Assembly: GCF_947493425.1 (NCBI RefSeq)
Contig: NZ_CANLRP010000035.1
Location: 1 to 58,451 of the forward strand
DNA length: 58,451 nucleotides
Direction: 5' to 3'
DNA from: an uncultured Microscilla sp.
GTDB taxonomy: Bacteria; Bacteroidota; Bacteroidia; Cytophagales; Microscillaceae
Made by a program: the position numbers and the translations under genes. Every line of letters begins with the position of its first letter. Position 1 is the first letter of the stretch. The notes beneath the pieces were generated by a model. That model was not told where the DNA came from, ran no database searches, and worked only from the letters and a program-made list of their open reading frames with translations. Positions 8,841-17,949 of the stretch are shown piece by piece.

Positions 8841-10286
8841 TTAGCTTGTTGCCAACACTTTACGCTCAAGCAGCACTACGTTTTCTACATGGTGGGTATG
8901 CGGAAACATATCTACTGGCTGTACTGCTATAATGTCGTATTCATCGGCAAGCATAGCCAAATCGCGCGCCTGAGTAGCTGGGTTACAGCTCACATATACA
9001 ATTTTATCGGGGCTTGCTTTTTTAAGCATATCTACCACATCGGCGTGCATACCCGAACGCGGTGGGTCAGTAATAATTACGTTGGGGTGCCCATGTAGTT
9101 CCACAAACTCTTCGTCGAGCAAATGCTGAATGTCGCCCGCAAAAAATGAAGTATTGTTTATGCTATTAATCTCTGAGTTTACCTTGGCGTTTTCTATAGC
9201 CATAGGCACATACTCAAGCCCTATTACTTTTTTTGCTTTATGGGCAATAAAATTAGCAATGGTACCCGTGCCAGTATACAGGTCATACACTACCTCATTG
9301 CCTTTAAGGTCAGCCATTTCGCCCGCTACTTTATACAATTCATACGCTTGCGAAGCATTGGTTTGGTAAAACGACTTGGCACCTACCCTAAATTTAAGCG
9401 TAGGTTTTCCCTCATCAAGCGAAGGCATTGTTTCGGTAATATGGGGCTCTCCGGCAAAAAGTTTTACTGGTAAGTCCTGATAAGCATCGTTTTGCTTAGG
9501 GTTAATGATGTACTGCAACGAAGTAATTTCTGGTACTTCAGAATGTAAATGCTCCAATAGGGGAACAATCAGGTTTTGATCATCATAGAAAAAGATCATA
9601 ATAACCATCAAATCGCCGGAGTTGGCATTACGGATGACCACATTACGTAAAAAACCTTCGTTATTTTTTTGATCAAAAAACGTAAGTTCATTGTCAACTG
9701 CATATTTTTTCAGGGTCAACCGTATCTTATTAGAAGGGTCAGGCTGAAGATAGCAATGGTCTATGTCCAAAATTTTATCAAAGCGTTTGGGAATATGAAA
9801 ACCCAAGGCATTGGGATCTTGAATTTTTTCTTCAGTAGCAATTTCTTCCTTAGTCATCCAACGACGGTTAGAAAAGGTAAACTCCAGTTTGTTGCGGTAA
9901 TACTGGGTATGGGCTGAGCCCAAAATTGGCTTTACTTCTGGTAAATCCAACTTACCTATTCTTTCCAGGTTGTCAATGATTTGCTGTTGCTTAAACTGCA
10001 ACTGTTGCTCATACGGCAAGTGTTGCCACTTGCAACCTCCACACGTACCAAAATGGCTACAGAAGGGTTCTATCCGCAAGGGAGAGTATTCATGAAACTG
10101 AACAGGTATTGCCTCAATGTAGTTTTTTCGCTTTCTGGTAACTTTTAAATCAACCACATCTTGTGGAGCTACTAATTTGCCGTCTACAAATATGACCTTA
10201 TCTTCGTATCGTGTTATACACTTTCCTTCGGCCGCCACCCCTTCTATAGTAAGGTTTGGTATAATAACTTGTTTTTTTCTTCTCAT
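8841..10286 (-). CDS. rlmD: 23S rRNA (uracil-5-)-methyltransferase, RlmD/TrmA family
   Basis: S-adenosylmethionine-dependent methyltransferase that makes 5-methyluridine in RNA; the RlmD branch acts on U1939 of 23S rRNA. Order: a TRAM RNA-binding domain (residues about 5-65), the 4Fe-4S cysteines in CSHFGTCGGC with a later Cys, then a Rossmann methyltransferase. The latter has VVYDLYTGTGTIANF (SAM loop), IITDPPRSGMH (base-flipping/DPPR motif) and VYVSCNPATQARDL (catalytic nucleophile Cys). The start at 10286 (MRRKKQVIIPN) is preferred to 10304, since the extra six residues are not typical. A homologue acting on tRNA cannot be excluded. The gene is monocistronic. Confidence 0.88.
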   Translation of the reverse strand: MRRKKQVIIPNLTIEGVAAEGKCITRYEDKVIFVDGKLVAPQDVVDLKVTRKRKNYIEAIPVQFHEYSPLRIEPFCSHFGTCGGCKWQHLPYEQQLQFKQQQIIDNLERIGKLDLPEVKPILGSAHTQYYRNKLEFTFSNRRWMTKEEIATEEKIQDPNALGFHIPKRFDKILDIDHCYLQPDPSNKIRLTLKKYAVDNELTFFDQKNNEGFLRNVVIRNANSGDLMVIMIFFYDDQNLIVPLLEHLHSEVPEITSLQYIINPKQNDAYQDLPVKLFAGEPHITETMPSLDEGKPTLKFRVGAKSFYQTNASQAYELYKVAGEMADLKGNEVVYDLYTGTGTIANFIAHKAKKVIGLEYVPMAIENAKVNSEINSINNTSFFAGDIQHLLDEEFVELHGHPNVIITDPPRSGMHADVVDMLKKASPDKIVYVSCNPATQARDLAMLADEYDIIAVQPVDMFPHTHHVENVVLLERKVLATS

Positions 10287-10380
10287 GTTAAGAACAAAGT
10301 TCAACAGTTTTTAACTTATTACAAAAAAAAGGATACTTTAGAGCTCTTTTAAAATTCACCTAATAGGCACTTTACGCGAA

Positions 10381-10473
10381 TTTTGCCCTCATATATTGTT
10401 AAATTTATCTGCAATAGCGTAGCTATTCCTTCAAAATTTAACGCATCTGAAAACAAAATTCATCGAAAATCAC
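10381..10473. repeat. Hairpin element, family C, copy 1
   Basis: Begins TTTTGCCCT, contains the inverted pair GTTAAATTT (10398) / AAATTTAAC (10434) around a small palindrome AATAGCGTAGCTATT (10413-10427), and ends ACAAAATTCATC plus AAAATC. The same flanks and layout recur at 39214-39306. It lies between the divergent rlmD and T9SS genes. Confidence 0.6.
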
Positions 10474-10527
10474 GCTAAATGCGAAAATTTAAACAAGCTC
10501 TTAGGTAAAATATATAATCCACATACA

Positions 10528-12387
10528 ATGAAAAATTTTTATTTAACGCTTGCTTTCCTGCTGCTAGGGTGTTTTACATTACGCGCCACCCACATAGTAG
10601 GGGGCGAGTTTCAGCTTAAATACATTGACGGCTTCAACTACACACTTATACTCAATCTTTATTTCGACGATGTCAACGGCAACCCTCAGGCAGAAGACAA
10701 CGACATAACAGCTTCTATTTACTCTAAAGGCACCAACACCTTGATGGGGCGGGTGTTGCTAGAAAAAGTAGAAGATCAAAATGTACCTTATACTAACCCT
10801 GATTGTTCTATTGGGCAACTGGTTACCCGCAAGATAATTTATGGAGCCAACTTAGAGCTCTCAGCAAATGTATTCGACGATACCAGGGGCTATTATGTAG
10901 TATGGGAGCGTTGCTGCCGCAATAATATCATTACCAATATAAACAACCCTGGAGGCACAGGCAATGTGTTTTATATGGAGTTTCCGGCGGTAGTCAGAAA
11001 CAATGCGCAATTTATCAATTCTTCGCCTGAGTTTTTTACCCTCAAAGGTGACTATGCCTGCATTAACCAACCTTTTACCTTTGAATTTGGCGCTACTGAC
11101 CCTGATGGCGACCAATTGCGTTATTCTTTTGTGACCCCTTTGGCAGGCAATACCGATGTAAACCAACCTGTATTAGAAAATAGTTCGTTTCCGGCACCCT
11201 ACAGCAACGTAAGCTGGCAACTTGGCATAAATGCTACCAATGCCATTGCCCCAGGCATGGCTATAGACGCCAACGGACGCATTACGGTTACGCCAGATAA
11301 GCTCGGCTTATTTGTCTTCTCAGTGTTATGCGAAGAAATCCGCAACGGAGTAGTCATAGGAAGGGTTCGCCGAGACTTTCAGATTTTGGTGATCGACTGC
11401 CCTACCAACCAATCGCCCGCAGTATTTGTACGAGAAAAGGGGAAGGTAAACTATTATTCGAGCAGCGACACCATTTACATTGATTTAGAAAAAGAGAGGT
11501 GTTTGGATGTGTTTGTGCGTGACCCTGATTTTGGGCAACAAATTTCTGTGTCGGTCAACCCCATCAACTTTCAACTCAGAGACGCCATATTTAACAATGC
11601 ATTGCAAACCAACAGCAACCCCAACGACTCGCTCAGCTTTGACCTCTGTTGGCCCGAATGCCTCGCCACCGATGCCACCAATACGCCGTTTATTTTTGAT
11701 GTAATTGCCTCTGACGATGGCTGTGTGCTACCCAAACGCGATACCATCAGGCTTACACTTATAGCCCGGCGTCCCGCCAATAACCCACCCAACCTCAGCA
11801 GTAACCTGACAGGCAACAGCACCACGGTAACAGTAGAAGATGTGATTGGTTTTAGCTTGTTGGGGGTAGACATAGACAACGACAGTCTGTGTATAGAAGC
11901 AGTAGGACGAGGGTTTGACCTTGCCGCTTTTGGCATCAACTTTAACCCAATATTGGGCAAAGGCAATATTTCGGGCGATTTTTCGTGGACTACCAGCTGT
12001 GTTGCCGTTCCTGACTCCGTCAATGAGTACTTGATTGATTTTATCATTACCGAAAAACTTAAGTGTAACAGCAACCAAGACACACTCACAGTAAAACTTA
12101 TCATAAAAGACAAGGTAGTGGTGCTCGACCAGTTTTTGCCTGCCAATGTATTTACCCCTAATAATGATGGTAAAAATGATGTATTTAAAATGCCCAACTT
12201 GCCCGATGAAAATTGTAAGTATCAGTTTCGGCAAATAGACATTTTCAATCGTTGGGGCAGGCGGGTATTTCGCAGCAAAGACCGCAACTTTGAATGGAGC
12301 GGTGGCAACGCCATACCGGGCATATATTATTACCATATCGATTTTAAATCGATCAAATACAAGGGTACAGTTACGCTCAGAAAGTAA
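10528..12387 (+). CDS. Large cell-surface protein with T9SS type-B sorting domain
   Basis: Secreted protein exported by the type IX system. Residues 1-20 are a signal peptide (MKNFYLTLAFLLLGCFTLRA), followed by the HIVGGEFQLKY opening typical of large Bacteroidota gliding-associated proteins. The middle has Ig/cadherin-like beta domains with FGATDPDGD and LGVDIDND Ca-binding-like motifs. The last 80 residues are a gliding-motility-associated C-terminal domain: VFTPNNDGKNDVFK, then IFNRWGRRVF, and a final IYYYHIDF...GTVTLRK strand, which is the type-B sorting signal. Several Cys pairs occur in the mature part. Adhesion or surface display is likely; no enzyme motif is seen. A terminator follows at 12393. 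Confidence 0.85.
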   Translation: MKNFYLTLAFLLLGCFTLRATHIVGGEFQLKYIDGFNYTLILNLYFDDVNGNPQAEDNDITASIYSKGTNTLMGRVLLEKVEDQNVPYTNPDCSIGQLVTRKIIYGANLELSANVFDDTRGYYVVWERCCRNNIITNINNPGGTGNVFYMEFPAVVRNNAQFINSSPEFFTLKGDYACINQPFTFEFGATDPDGDQLRYSFVTPLAGNTDVNQPVLENSSFPAPYSNVSWQLGINATNAIAPGMAIDANGRITVTPDKLGLFVFSVLCEEIRNGVVIGRVRRDFQILVIDCPTNQSPAVFVREKGKVNYYSSSDTIYIDLEKERCLDVFVRDPDFGQQISVSVNPINFQLRDAIFNNALQTNSNPNDSLSFDLCWPECLATDATNTPFIFDVIASDDGCVLPKRDTIRLTLIARRPANNPPNLSSNLTGNSTTVTVEDVIGFSLLGVDIDNDSLCIEAVGRGFDLAAFGINFNPILGKGNISGDFSWTTSCVAVPDSVNEYLIDFIITEKLKCNSNQDTLTVKLIIKDKVVVLDQFLPANVFTPNNDGKNDVFKMPNLPDENCKYQFRQIDIFNRWGRRVFRSKDRNFEWSGGNAIPGIYYYHIDFKSIKYKGTVTLRK

Positions 12388-12392
12388 CCACA

Positions 12393-12442
12393 AAATGCCC
12401 TTTATGCTACCAAGTAGTAGTGCAAAGGGCATTCTTTTATTT
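12393..12442 (+). terminator. Terminator after the T9SS surface protein
   Basis: AATGCCCTTT (12394) pairs with AAAGGGCATT (12424) around a 20-base loop, followed by CTTTTATTTT. It starts 7 bp after the stop codon. Confidence 0.75.
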
Positions 12443-12498
12443 TGTATCAATCTGAGAAAACAATCAAGTCTATTGGTCAATAAATTAAGCCTATTTTT

Positions 12499-12927
12499 AT
12501 GAAAAAAGCTACCAATGAGCTTGCGTCTCTTTACCGCCTACTCGTGTTTAGTTCAATATACGTCTTGGCATTTGCGGCTCTTTTTCTCGACAGGCAACGC
12601 CCCTTGTTTTTTACGATTACTGGAACATTGTTAGCCTTGGGGGTTTTAGTTGGGTGGTTGTATATACGCCGCAAAAAAGGGCTCAGCAGCGGGTTTGCCA
12701 CCATGGGGCTTATATTGGTCTATATGATTGCCTGGAGCGTGTTCATTATCTTACTATTAGGCTTTGAGCTTCAGGTAGTTTTTAAAACCCTTCATGAATG
12801 GCGCTTATATTTTTTTGACCAAACCTGGACTGTAACACTCTTGTTTTTTTTCAAGCTTACTCCTCTGCTTTTATTGGTCATCAATCTGGCACAACTCAGC
12901 ATTGCCTTTGGCAAAGGTAAGCGCTAA
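12499..12927 (+). CDS. Small four-helix membrane protein
   Basis: No family recognised. The 142 residues contain four hydrophobic spans: FSSIYVLAFAALFL, ITGTLLALGVLVGWLYI, LILVYMIAWSVFIILLLGF and LLFFFKLTPLLLLVINLAQL. Short basic loops suggest an inner-membrane protein with both ends in the cytoplasm. It sits between a terminator and a separate promoter for the next gene, so it is probably its own unit. Reading frame and codon use look genuine. Confidence 0.6.
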   Translation: MKKATNELASLYRLLVFSSIYVLAFAALFLDRQRPLFFTITGTLLALGVLVGWLYIRRKKGLSSGFATMGLILVYMIAWSVFIILLLGFELQVVFKTLHEWRLYFFDQTWTVTLLFFFKLTPLLLLVINLAQLSIAFGKGKR

Positions 12928-12961
12928 TTCCTTCTGTTGGCTTTCGCCAAAAATAATGAGG

Positions 12962-12992
12962 TTGTACACCTACCAAGTTTTGTGTATTATTG
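12962..12992 (+). promoter_or_regulatory. Bacteroidota-type promoter for the DinB-like gene
   Basis: TTG at 12962-12964, a 20-bp spacer, then TATTATTG at 12985-12992 (one mismatch to TAnnTTTG). The predicted 5' leader would be about 18-20 bases to the ATG at 13017. Confidence 0.5.
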
Positions 12993-13016
12993 AAGAAAAA
13001 TAAAACCTGATCACTG

Positions 13017-13550
13017 ATGACAACTACTAACCTTAGTTATCCCATTGGGCAATGTATGATACCCGACTCAATGCCACAAGAATATTTGACCCAATGCATT
13101 GCCGAAATAGCTGATTTGCCTAAGCAAATGCGGGCTGCTACCCAAGCCCTAAACGATGCCCAACTCGATACGCCTTACCGCCCTGAAGGTTGGACAGTAC
13201 GCCAGTTGGTACACCATGTAGCCGATAGCCACATGAATAGTTATGTACGCTTTCACTGGACGCTGACCGAACCCACCCCTACTATCAAGGCTTACGACGA
13301 AAAAGCCTGGGCAGCCCTCGACTACCACCAAACAATGCCCATTGAGGTGTCGCTACAGTTGCTCGATGCCTTGCATCAACGTTGGGTCGTATTGCTTCGT
13401 GCCCTCACCCCCAACGACCTCCACAAAGCCTTTGTACACCCTGCCACCCAACAACAGGTAAGCCTACGCGAGGCGGTGGCTACTTATGCCTGGCACGGCA
13501 AACACCACGTGGCGCACGTTGCTTCGTTGCGGACACGCATGGGGTGGTAA
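13017..13550 (+). CDS. DinB/YfiT-like putative metal-dependent thiol transferase
   Basis: Cytosolic four-helix-bundle protein of the DinB superfamily, closest in pattern to Bacillus YfiT/BstA. The opening YPIGQCMIPDSMPQEYL and the YRPEGWTVRQLVHHVADSH segment are characteristic. The three metal-binding His positions are visible as HHVADSH in the second helix and HGKHHVAHV near the C-terminus. Relatives transfer thiols (bacillithiol) or hydrolyse an unknown substrate with Ni or Zn. Bacteroidota of this group are reported to use bacillithiol-type chemistry, but that does not prove the role here. The length of 177 residues is normal. A good promoter sits 25 bp upstream of the start. Confidence 0.75.
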   Translation: MTTTNLSYPIGQCMIPDSMPQEYLTQCIAEIADLPKQMRAATQALNDAQLDTPYRPEGWTVRQLVHHVADSHMNSYVRFHWTLTEPTPTIKAYDEKAWAALDYHQTMPIEVSLQLLDALHQRWVVLLRALTPNDLHKAFVHPATQQQVSLREAVATYAWHGKHHVAHVASLRTRMGW

Positions 13551-13570
13551 ACTCACCGTTTGCCCCATTG

Positions 13571-14389
13571 CTAGAACAGCTCCAGGTCTAACTGGTTGTC
13601 GTTGTTTGGGTTCAAGTACTTAAAACCATATTCAGGAGGTTTGAGCCCGCCGTATTCAATAATTTTGGTTTTGAACCCAGCAAATATTTCGTCTAACTTT
13701 TGGTCTACCTGATCGGGCGTAAGGTAATACATAGACCAGCCCAGATTTTCGAGGGTGTTTTTGGCTTGGCGGTATTGCGCTATCTCTTCGTTGGTAAACT
13801 GGGTGGCATTGGCAGGCATCACACACTCTACCCCTATGTTTTTACGCTTACAAAATATGGCAAAATCGAGGTGGTGCGATTGGCTACCCTGAGGGTTAGT
13901 GTCTACCCTAAATTGGCGCTCTACATAAATTTGCCGCTTTAAGAATGCCTTCCAGACCTTTTCTTCCAACAAACTATTGTCAAATATATCGTTGAATTCC
14001 AAGGCGTTGAAGAGCTTGTAAGAAGTAGTAGGCACAAACAATAAACGGCGAGGGCGGGCGCTTACTATAGGCCTATAGAGTACATTGGGGGCTGAAAACG
14101 AGATTTTGTAATATTGTTTTTTGGTCTTGCTGTTAGGCGTTTCGTCCGGAAAAAGTTCGATGCGTTTTGCCAGGCTAATGTCGTTTACTTCGGCAAACCA
14201 CTTGATGGTGTACTTGTCGTTGCCAAAGGCTTTGGTAAAGTAAAAGGCAATGAACTTGAGTTGTCCTTCTTTGACAATGGTGGGGGTGTGGCGTACTGGT
14301 ATGCGGTACCAGCCCTGGGTTTTGGCGATGTCAAAATCTGCCCGGTTGTTCATCAACACCACGAGGGTATCTTTATAGTTATCCATCAT
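13571..14389 (-). CDS. Orphan protein with a possible PD-(D/E)XK / DUF559-like nuclease domain
   Basis: No firm family. Residues about 135-235 have the layout of a DUF559/Vsr-type nuclease core: an acidic helix LLEEKVWKAFL (E142/E143), a strand with an Arg-rich end (VERQFRV), HHLDFAIF (D175), the strand KNIGVEC (E188), and a following helix plus strand WSMYYLTPDQV. This matches E...D...E order, although the usual Lys after the second acid is replaced. The N-terminal 130 residues are beta-rich and contain ARPRRLLFVPTTSYKLFNA. Either of two adjacent Met codons could start it. It converges on the DinB-like gene with a 20-bp gap. Nuclease activity is an inference. Confidence 0.55.
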   Translation of the reverse strand: MMDNYKDTLVVLMNNRADFDIAKTQGWYRIPVRHTPTIVKEGQLKFIAFYFTKAFGNDKYTIKWFAEVNDISLAKRIELFPDETPNSKTKKQYYKISFSAPNVLYRPIVSARPRRLLFVPTTSYKLFNALEFNDIFDNSLLEEKVWKAFLKRQIYVERQFRVDTNPQGSQSHHLDFAIFCKRKNIGVECVMPANATQFTNEEIAQYRQAKNTLENLGWSMYYLTPDQVDQKLDEIFAGFKTKIIEYGGLKPPEYGFKYLNPNNDNQLDLELF

Positions 14390-14713
14390 TGAATGTTCAA
14401 TATTTTATATTTGGATGAAGTATTTTTATCAATTCAATATACCAAAGATTGATACAGGCAACGGAAGTTTTTCGGATTTTTTTATTCGCAAACGCAAGCC
14501 TCCCTCTGGCAAGTTCGGCAAGTTCAGAATGTTGGCTTAAATTAATGCGCACTTTGCTATCCTATTTGCAAATATGTACTTCACAAAAGGGAACAGTCCA
14601 CTATAGCGGCACTGTCGCTACGCTTATCACTTGCGATTTGTAACATTAGTACCTAACTAAGGCTGTAAATCTCCCAACCTTCCCTCATAAAAAAAGCCTT
14701 GAAAAACCCTGAA
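14390..14713. other. Intergenic region before the accessory island
   Basis: No gene. It carries short hairpin-prone pieces such as TAGCGGCACTGTCGCTA near 14605 that resemble mobile-repeat fragments, and marks the left edge of the atypical region. Confidence 0.35.
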
Positions 14714-16318
14714 ATGTCTAAAAAAACTGCTAACTTAAAGCCAGTATCAAACCCATTCAAAACCTTACGCTCTATGAGATCATTTACGACCAAAGAGTCT
14801 ACTCCCAAAAAAACGAGTACCAGCTCAAATCTTACCCCTTTTGACAAATCGAAAGCCCGCTCGATAAAGCCACCCAAGTATGGCATTCAAGCAGCAGACA
14901 ACCCTCAACCCTTGCAAGCCAAGTTTGGGAGCAGTTTTGCTAAGGCGGGTAGTTTGCGGAGGAAGGGGGAAGAAGGTTTGCTTACACACTATGGACCCGG
15001 AGATGGTGAAGACAAGCCTGACCCTATCAAAGCTCTCATTCTTATGCTGTTTGCTGTTATTAGATACAAGAAGTACATAAAAAAAAGTAAACATCACATA
15101 TCACAAATTTTAAATAAAAAACCACCATCTGATGAAGAAATTATTGCCAAGGCTAATGAAAAATCCAAGAATTTCAAATTAAGTGATAAAAAAGGGTTGC
15201 TTTCTCCAGAAGATTTTAAAGAACATTTACAAGAATTCGTCAGCTCTGTTTTACGCTACAATCAATCAGGTAAAAACCCTAAAAAAAATGATCAAACGTT
15301 GTGGACACTTCTGCGTCAATTAGAAAATAAACGTTGGCCAGGGTATGATGGGCGCAAGAAAAATAAAGATCTAAACTTGCTCAAGAGGCTATTGGTAAGG
15401 CATGCATATGATGCTATTGAAAAGGAGGAAATAAAAATGGAACTATTAAATTTGGCCTTGGCCATAGAGCATTACCAAAACCGTGGCCCCAACCTTATAT
15501 ACCCAGACATAGACCCTAACACCATTCGTTACCCGAGAAGACATTCAGAAGGAGCAGCCTTACCTCATGATATAGAAGATTATGACTCTACCCAGAAACT
15601 AATTTCAGGTGTGTTCATTACCATGAATTACGCCCTATTGAACGCCTTACGTGCAAAAGCCAGAGTAACAGCTCGCTCAACTTTACGGGGATTTTCTACA
15701 AGCTTCGAGAGCTTTTACCCTACATCCAAAGGCTACACATTACGCACAAAGTCTCCTGGCAACCTGATTAACAAAAACAATAACGACTACAGACGGAATG
15801 TCAAATTTTCTCTGAAAATTGCTAATAAAACGGTTCAACTTAGTGCAATGGTTGTTTTTTATCATGCCACATCCAAAAACTCAAACCAAGATGCTCTTAA
15901 TACCATCGCCTATGTAGGGCATATTAATCCAAGTATGGAGCTTGTTGGAGGTACAAACTTAGGAGTATTGTATAGTGAATTTAGGAAAAAAGGGGAATTA
16001 CCTCGAGTATTGTATTTTTATAGTCTCAACAAACGACGCATAGGCTACCTTAAAATGAACCATAAAGATGCCGAAATTTATGCTACAGCTCTAGAGCGGT
16101 GGTATGAAGAAATAGTTTTGGATGAGATACTTTTGCTGGCAGAAGAACAAGCTTACAAAAGTACAGATGAAATAACTAAAGAACAGTTAAGAAGAATGTA
16201 CCTTCATCTAGCAAAACAATACAAGAAAAGGAAAATAGACCCTCACGGGACACGACAAAAAGATTTTTCACCAATGCTGGATAAAGTCAGTAAGAATATT
16301 CCTGAACTAGATGATTAA
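14714..16318 (+). CDS. Orphan protein; candidate modular secreted toxin or effector
   Basis: No family recognised. The start at ATG 14714 gives MSKKTANLKPVS; a TTG five codons earlier is less likely. Residues 1-95 are basic, low-complexity and disordered-looking, with an AADNPQPLQAKFG stretch recalling the Q-A-K linkers of DUF4157 proteins. The rest is a long, mainly helical basic region (residues 140-255) and a mixed alpha/beta C-terminal region with SAMVVFYHATSK, NTIAYVGHIN and RVLYFYSLNKRRIGYL. The coding DNA turns visibly AT-rich from about 15060, while the first 350 bases look like host sequence. That composition step is what modular toxins with swapped C-termini show. A lipoprotein gene follows within about 50 bp. 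No catalytic motif was found, so a toxin role is only a hypothesis. Confidence 0.55.
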   Translation: MSKKTANLKPVSNPFKTLRSMRSFTTKESTPKKTSTSSNLTPFDKSKARSIKPPKYGIQAADNPQPLQAKFGSSFAKAGSLRRKGEEGLLTHYGPGDGEDKPDPIKALILMLFAVIRYKKYIKKSKHHISQILNKKPPSDEEIIAKANEKSKNFKLSDKKGLLSPEDFKEHLQEFVSSVLRYNQSGKNPKKNDQTLWTLLRQLENKRWPGYDGRKKNKDLNLLKRLLVRHAYDAIEKEEIKMELLNLALAIEHYQNRGPNLIYPDIDPNTIRYPRRHSEGAALPHDIEDYDSTQKLISGVFITMNYALLNALRAKARVTARSTLRGFSTSFESFYPTSKGYTLRTKSPGNLINKNNNDYRRNVKFSLKIANKTVQLSAMVVFYHATSKNSNQDALNTIAYVGHINPSMELVGGTNLGVLYSEFRKKGELPRVLYFYSLNKRRIGYLKMNHKDAEIYATALERWYEEIVLDEILLLAEEQAYKSTDEITKEQLRRMYLHLAKQYKKRKIDPHGTRQKDFSPMLDKVSKNIPELDD

Positions 16319-16369
16319 GTGGCATACTCTCAATACAGGTTGTGTTATTATACCGTTACTTTAGAGAAC

Positions 16370-16990
16370 ATGGCAAGTAAGCAGTTTTTTTCACGTATTA
16401 CAAGTTGTGTTTCTATCTTGTCTATCATTTTTAGTTGCAATACAAGGCAAAACCAACCTAGAAACACCCTGGTAGAGCTGAAATGGCAAAAGGGTCTTTT
16501 ACCTCTTCGTGAGTTTATCAAAACGATCGGCATTTCACCAGAAAATCAAGAAAAGATTAATTTGGCAGGATACAACCGTTATGGAAAGTTAAGCATCATT
16601 AATAATTCTAATTGTAGAGTTTTGATTCGCCCCTTCAAACATAATTACTTGAGTCCGTTACAAACCTATTATTTTTCTGATGGTGTAGGTATTACTAATT
16701 TGGAAGAGCCCACAAGTTTCTTTTTTGCTCCAAGTAGTCTACAAGTACTTCACCCAAGCGACAGTTTACAATCTTTTATAATGTTTAAAACCCATGCCAG
16801 GAAAAATGAATCAGCAAACACCTTAACATTGGTTGATTCTGTCAGTAATACTTTTAGATATTTCATAAAATATACTGATATAGGTTCCAGAAAAGACTCT
16901 ATGTTTATAGTAAAATTGATGCTAAAAAGACGAGGCACAGCGTATCAAATGTCGAGCAAAATATATTCTAGACACGTTTACCCCCACTAA
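16370..16990 (+). CDS. Orphan lipoprotein, candidate immunity partner
   Basis: The start at ATG 16370 gives a short basic N-terminus, a hydrophobic helix (SCVSILSIIFSC) and a lipobox ending at Cys23, so the mature protein should be lipid-anchored. A GTG at 16319 would place about 17 extra residues before the signal and is rejected. The mature 180 residues look beta-rich (YGKLSIINNSNCRVLIRPF, FRYFIKYTDIG) and match no family I know. It follows the orphan 534-residue gene in the same direction with about a 50-bp gap and shares its AT-rich composition. A surface- or periplasm-facing immunity lipoprotein is a reasonable but unproven reading. Confidence 0.55.
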   Translation: MASKQFFSRITSCVSILSIIFSCNTRQNQPRNTLVELKWQKGLLPLREFIKTIGISPENQEKINLAGYNRYGKLSIINNSNCRVLIRPFKHNYLSPLQTYYFSDGVGITNLEEPTSFFFAPSSLQVLHPSDSLQSFIMFKTHARKNESANTLTLVDSVSNTFRYFIKYTDIGSRKDSMFIVKLMLKRRGTAYQMSSKIYSRHVYPH

Positions 16991-17064
16991 GCCTTTAGAT
17001 AAAAGAAGGTTTGTCACTTTCGTTGAGGAGCAACACACCCCGCTCTTTCAAGTCTTCCGAAGGA

Positions 17065-17275
17065 GACTTGAAAGCATAAATACAGGGAAGTCTCCAGGCT
17101 TCCTTGCGTAGCAAAACCCACATAGCGCTTATATCAATCGGGTAAGGGCTGCATTCGCAGATTAAAAATCCTCTGTGAACAAGCTGGGAATTGTGAACCT
17201 AACTTGTTTTCGGGAGAAGTCCGGAGACTTCTATCCATCCATAGTGTCAAGTCGCCCTACGGGAACACTTGACAC
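17065..17275. repeat. Outer repeat, left copy (interrupted)
   Basis: Two pieces of this stretch, 17065-17090 and 17226-17275, recur joined together at 19400-19484 on the far side of the IS. Shared words are GACTTGAAAG, AAATACAGGGAAG and ATCCATAGTGTCAAG. The left copy has about 135 bp between the pieces that the right copy lacks. Confidence 0.55.
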
Positions 17276-17308
17276 AGCAAGGTTTTGACGCTGCTCTTAC
17301 GCCGTTGC

Positions 17309-17634
17309 TTGTGTCTTCACAAGCAACCAAAAAACAGTGCGTCATGAATAATCGCAGAACAACCTTCTATGCTCGTTTTTCGGAATACTGAAAAACGCCC
17401 TCAGGTGCTGGAATCGAGGTCGGTTGTTAAAAACCTTCCGTAGAAGGCTTAGATGAATGAAAGTCTCCAAACTTACTTGACAAAATACTATGGAGCGCCA
17501 AGCAATGAAATTTACTACGCCAGGGCAACCATAAAGGATTGCCCCTACAAAAGGCACTTGAATGGGTTTTGGGTGATGTGATAAAACCGTTAACCACATA
17601 CTTGTAATTCAATTGAAAAATTCGTAATTCAACT
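17309..17634. repeat. 326-bp repeat unit, copy R1
   Basis: Starts TTGTGTCTTCACAAGCAACC and ends at the next unit. It contains three hairpins: GTTGCTTGTG/CACAAGCAAC at its left edge, CGTTTTTC/GAAAAACG near 17370, and GGGCAA/TTGCCC near 17525. Minus-strand ORFs inside it translate to PFVGAILYGCPG-type peptides often seen from such repeats and are not treated as genes. Confidence 0.8.
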
Positions 17635-17949
17635 TTGTGTCTTCACAAGCAACCAAAAAACAGTGCGTCATGAATAATCGCAGAACAACCTTCTATGCTC
17701 GTTTTTCGGAATACTGAAAAACGCCCTCAGGTGCTGGAATCGAGGTCGGTTGTTAAAACCCTTTCGTAGAAGGCTTAGATGAATGAAAGTCTTCAAACTT
17801 ACTTGACAAAATACTATGGAGCGCCAAGCAATGAAATTTACTACGCCAGGGCAACCATAAAGGATTGCCCCTACAAAAGGCACTTGAATGGTTTTTGGGT
17901 GATGTGATAAAACCGCTAACTACATACTTGTAATTCGTAATTTGTAATT
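17635..17949. repeat. Repeat unit, copy R2, interrupted by the IS
   Basis: Nearly identical to R1 over about 300 bp, with scattered substitutions. Its right end, a stretch rich in GTAATT, received the IS4-family insertion; the remainder continues after 19242. Confidence 0.8.
17939..17949. repeat. IS target-site duplication, left copy
   Basis: AATTTGTAATT, identical to 19231-19241. Eleven bases is within the range used by IS4-family elements. Confidence 0.92.

Noticed and set aside
11571..12480. Long minus-strand ORFs opposite the T9SS surface protein
   Set aside because: They overlap a well-supported secreted protein in full and show no family features.
17342..17599. Minus-strand ORFs in R1 and R2 encoding nearly the same 70-85 residue peptide
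   Set aside because: The identity follows from the near-identical DNA of the repeat. The peptide (PFVGAILYGCPG type) is a common false translation of such repeats and has no start or domain signal.
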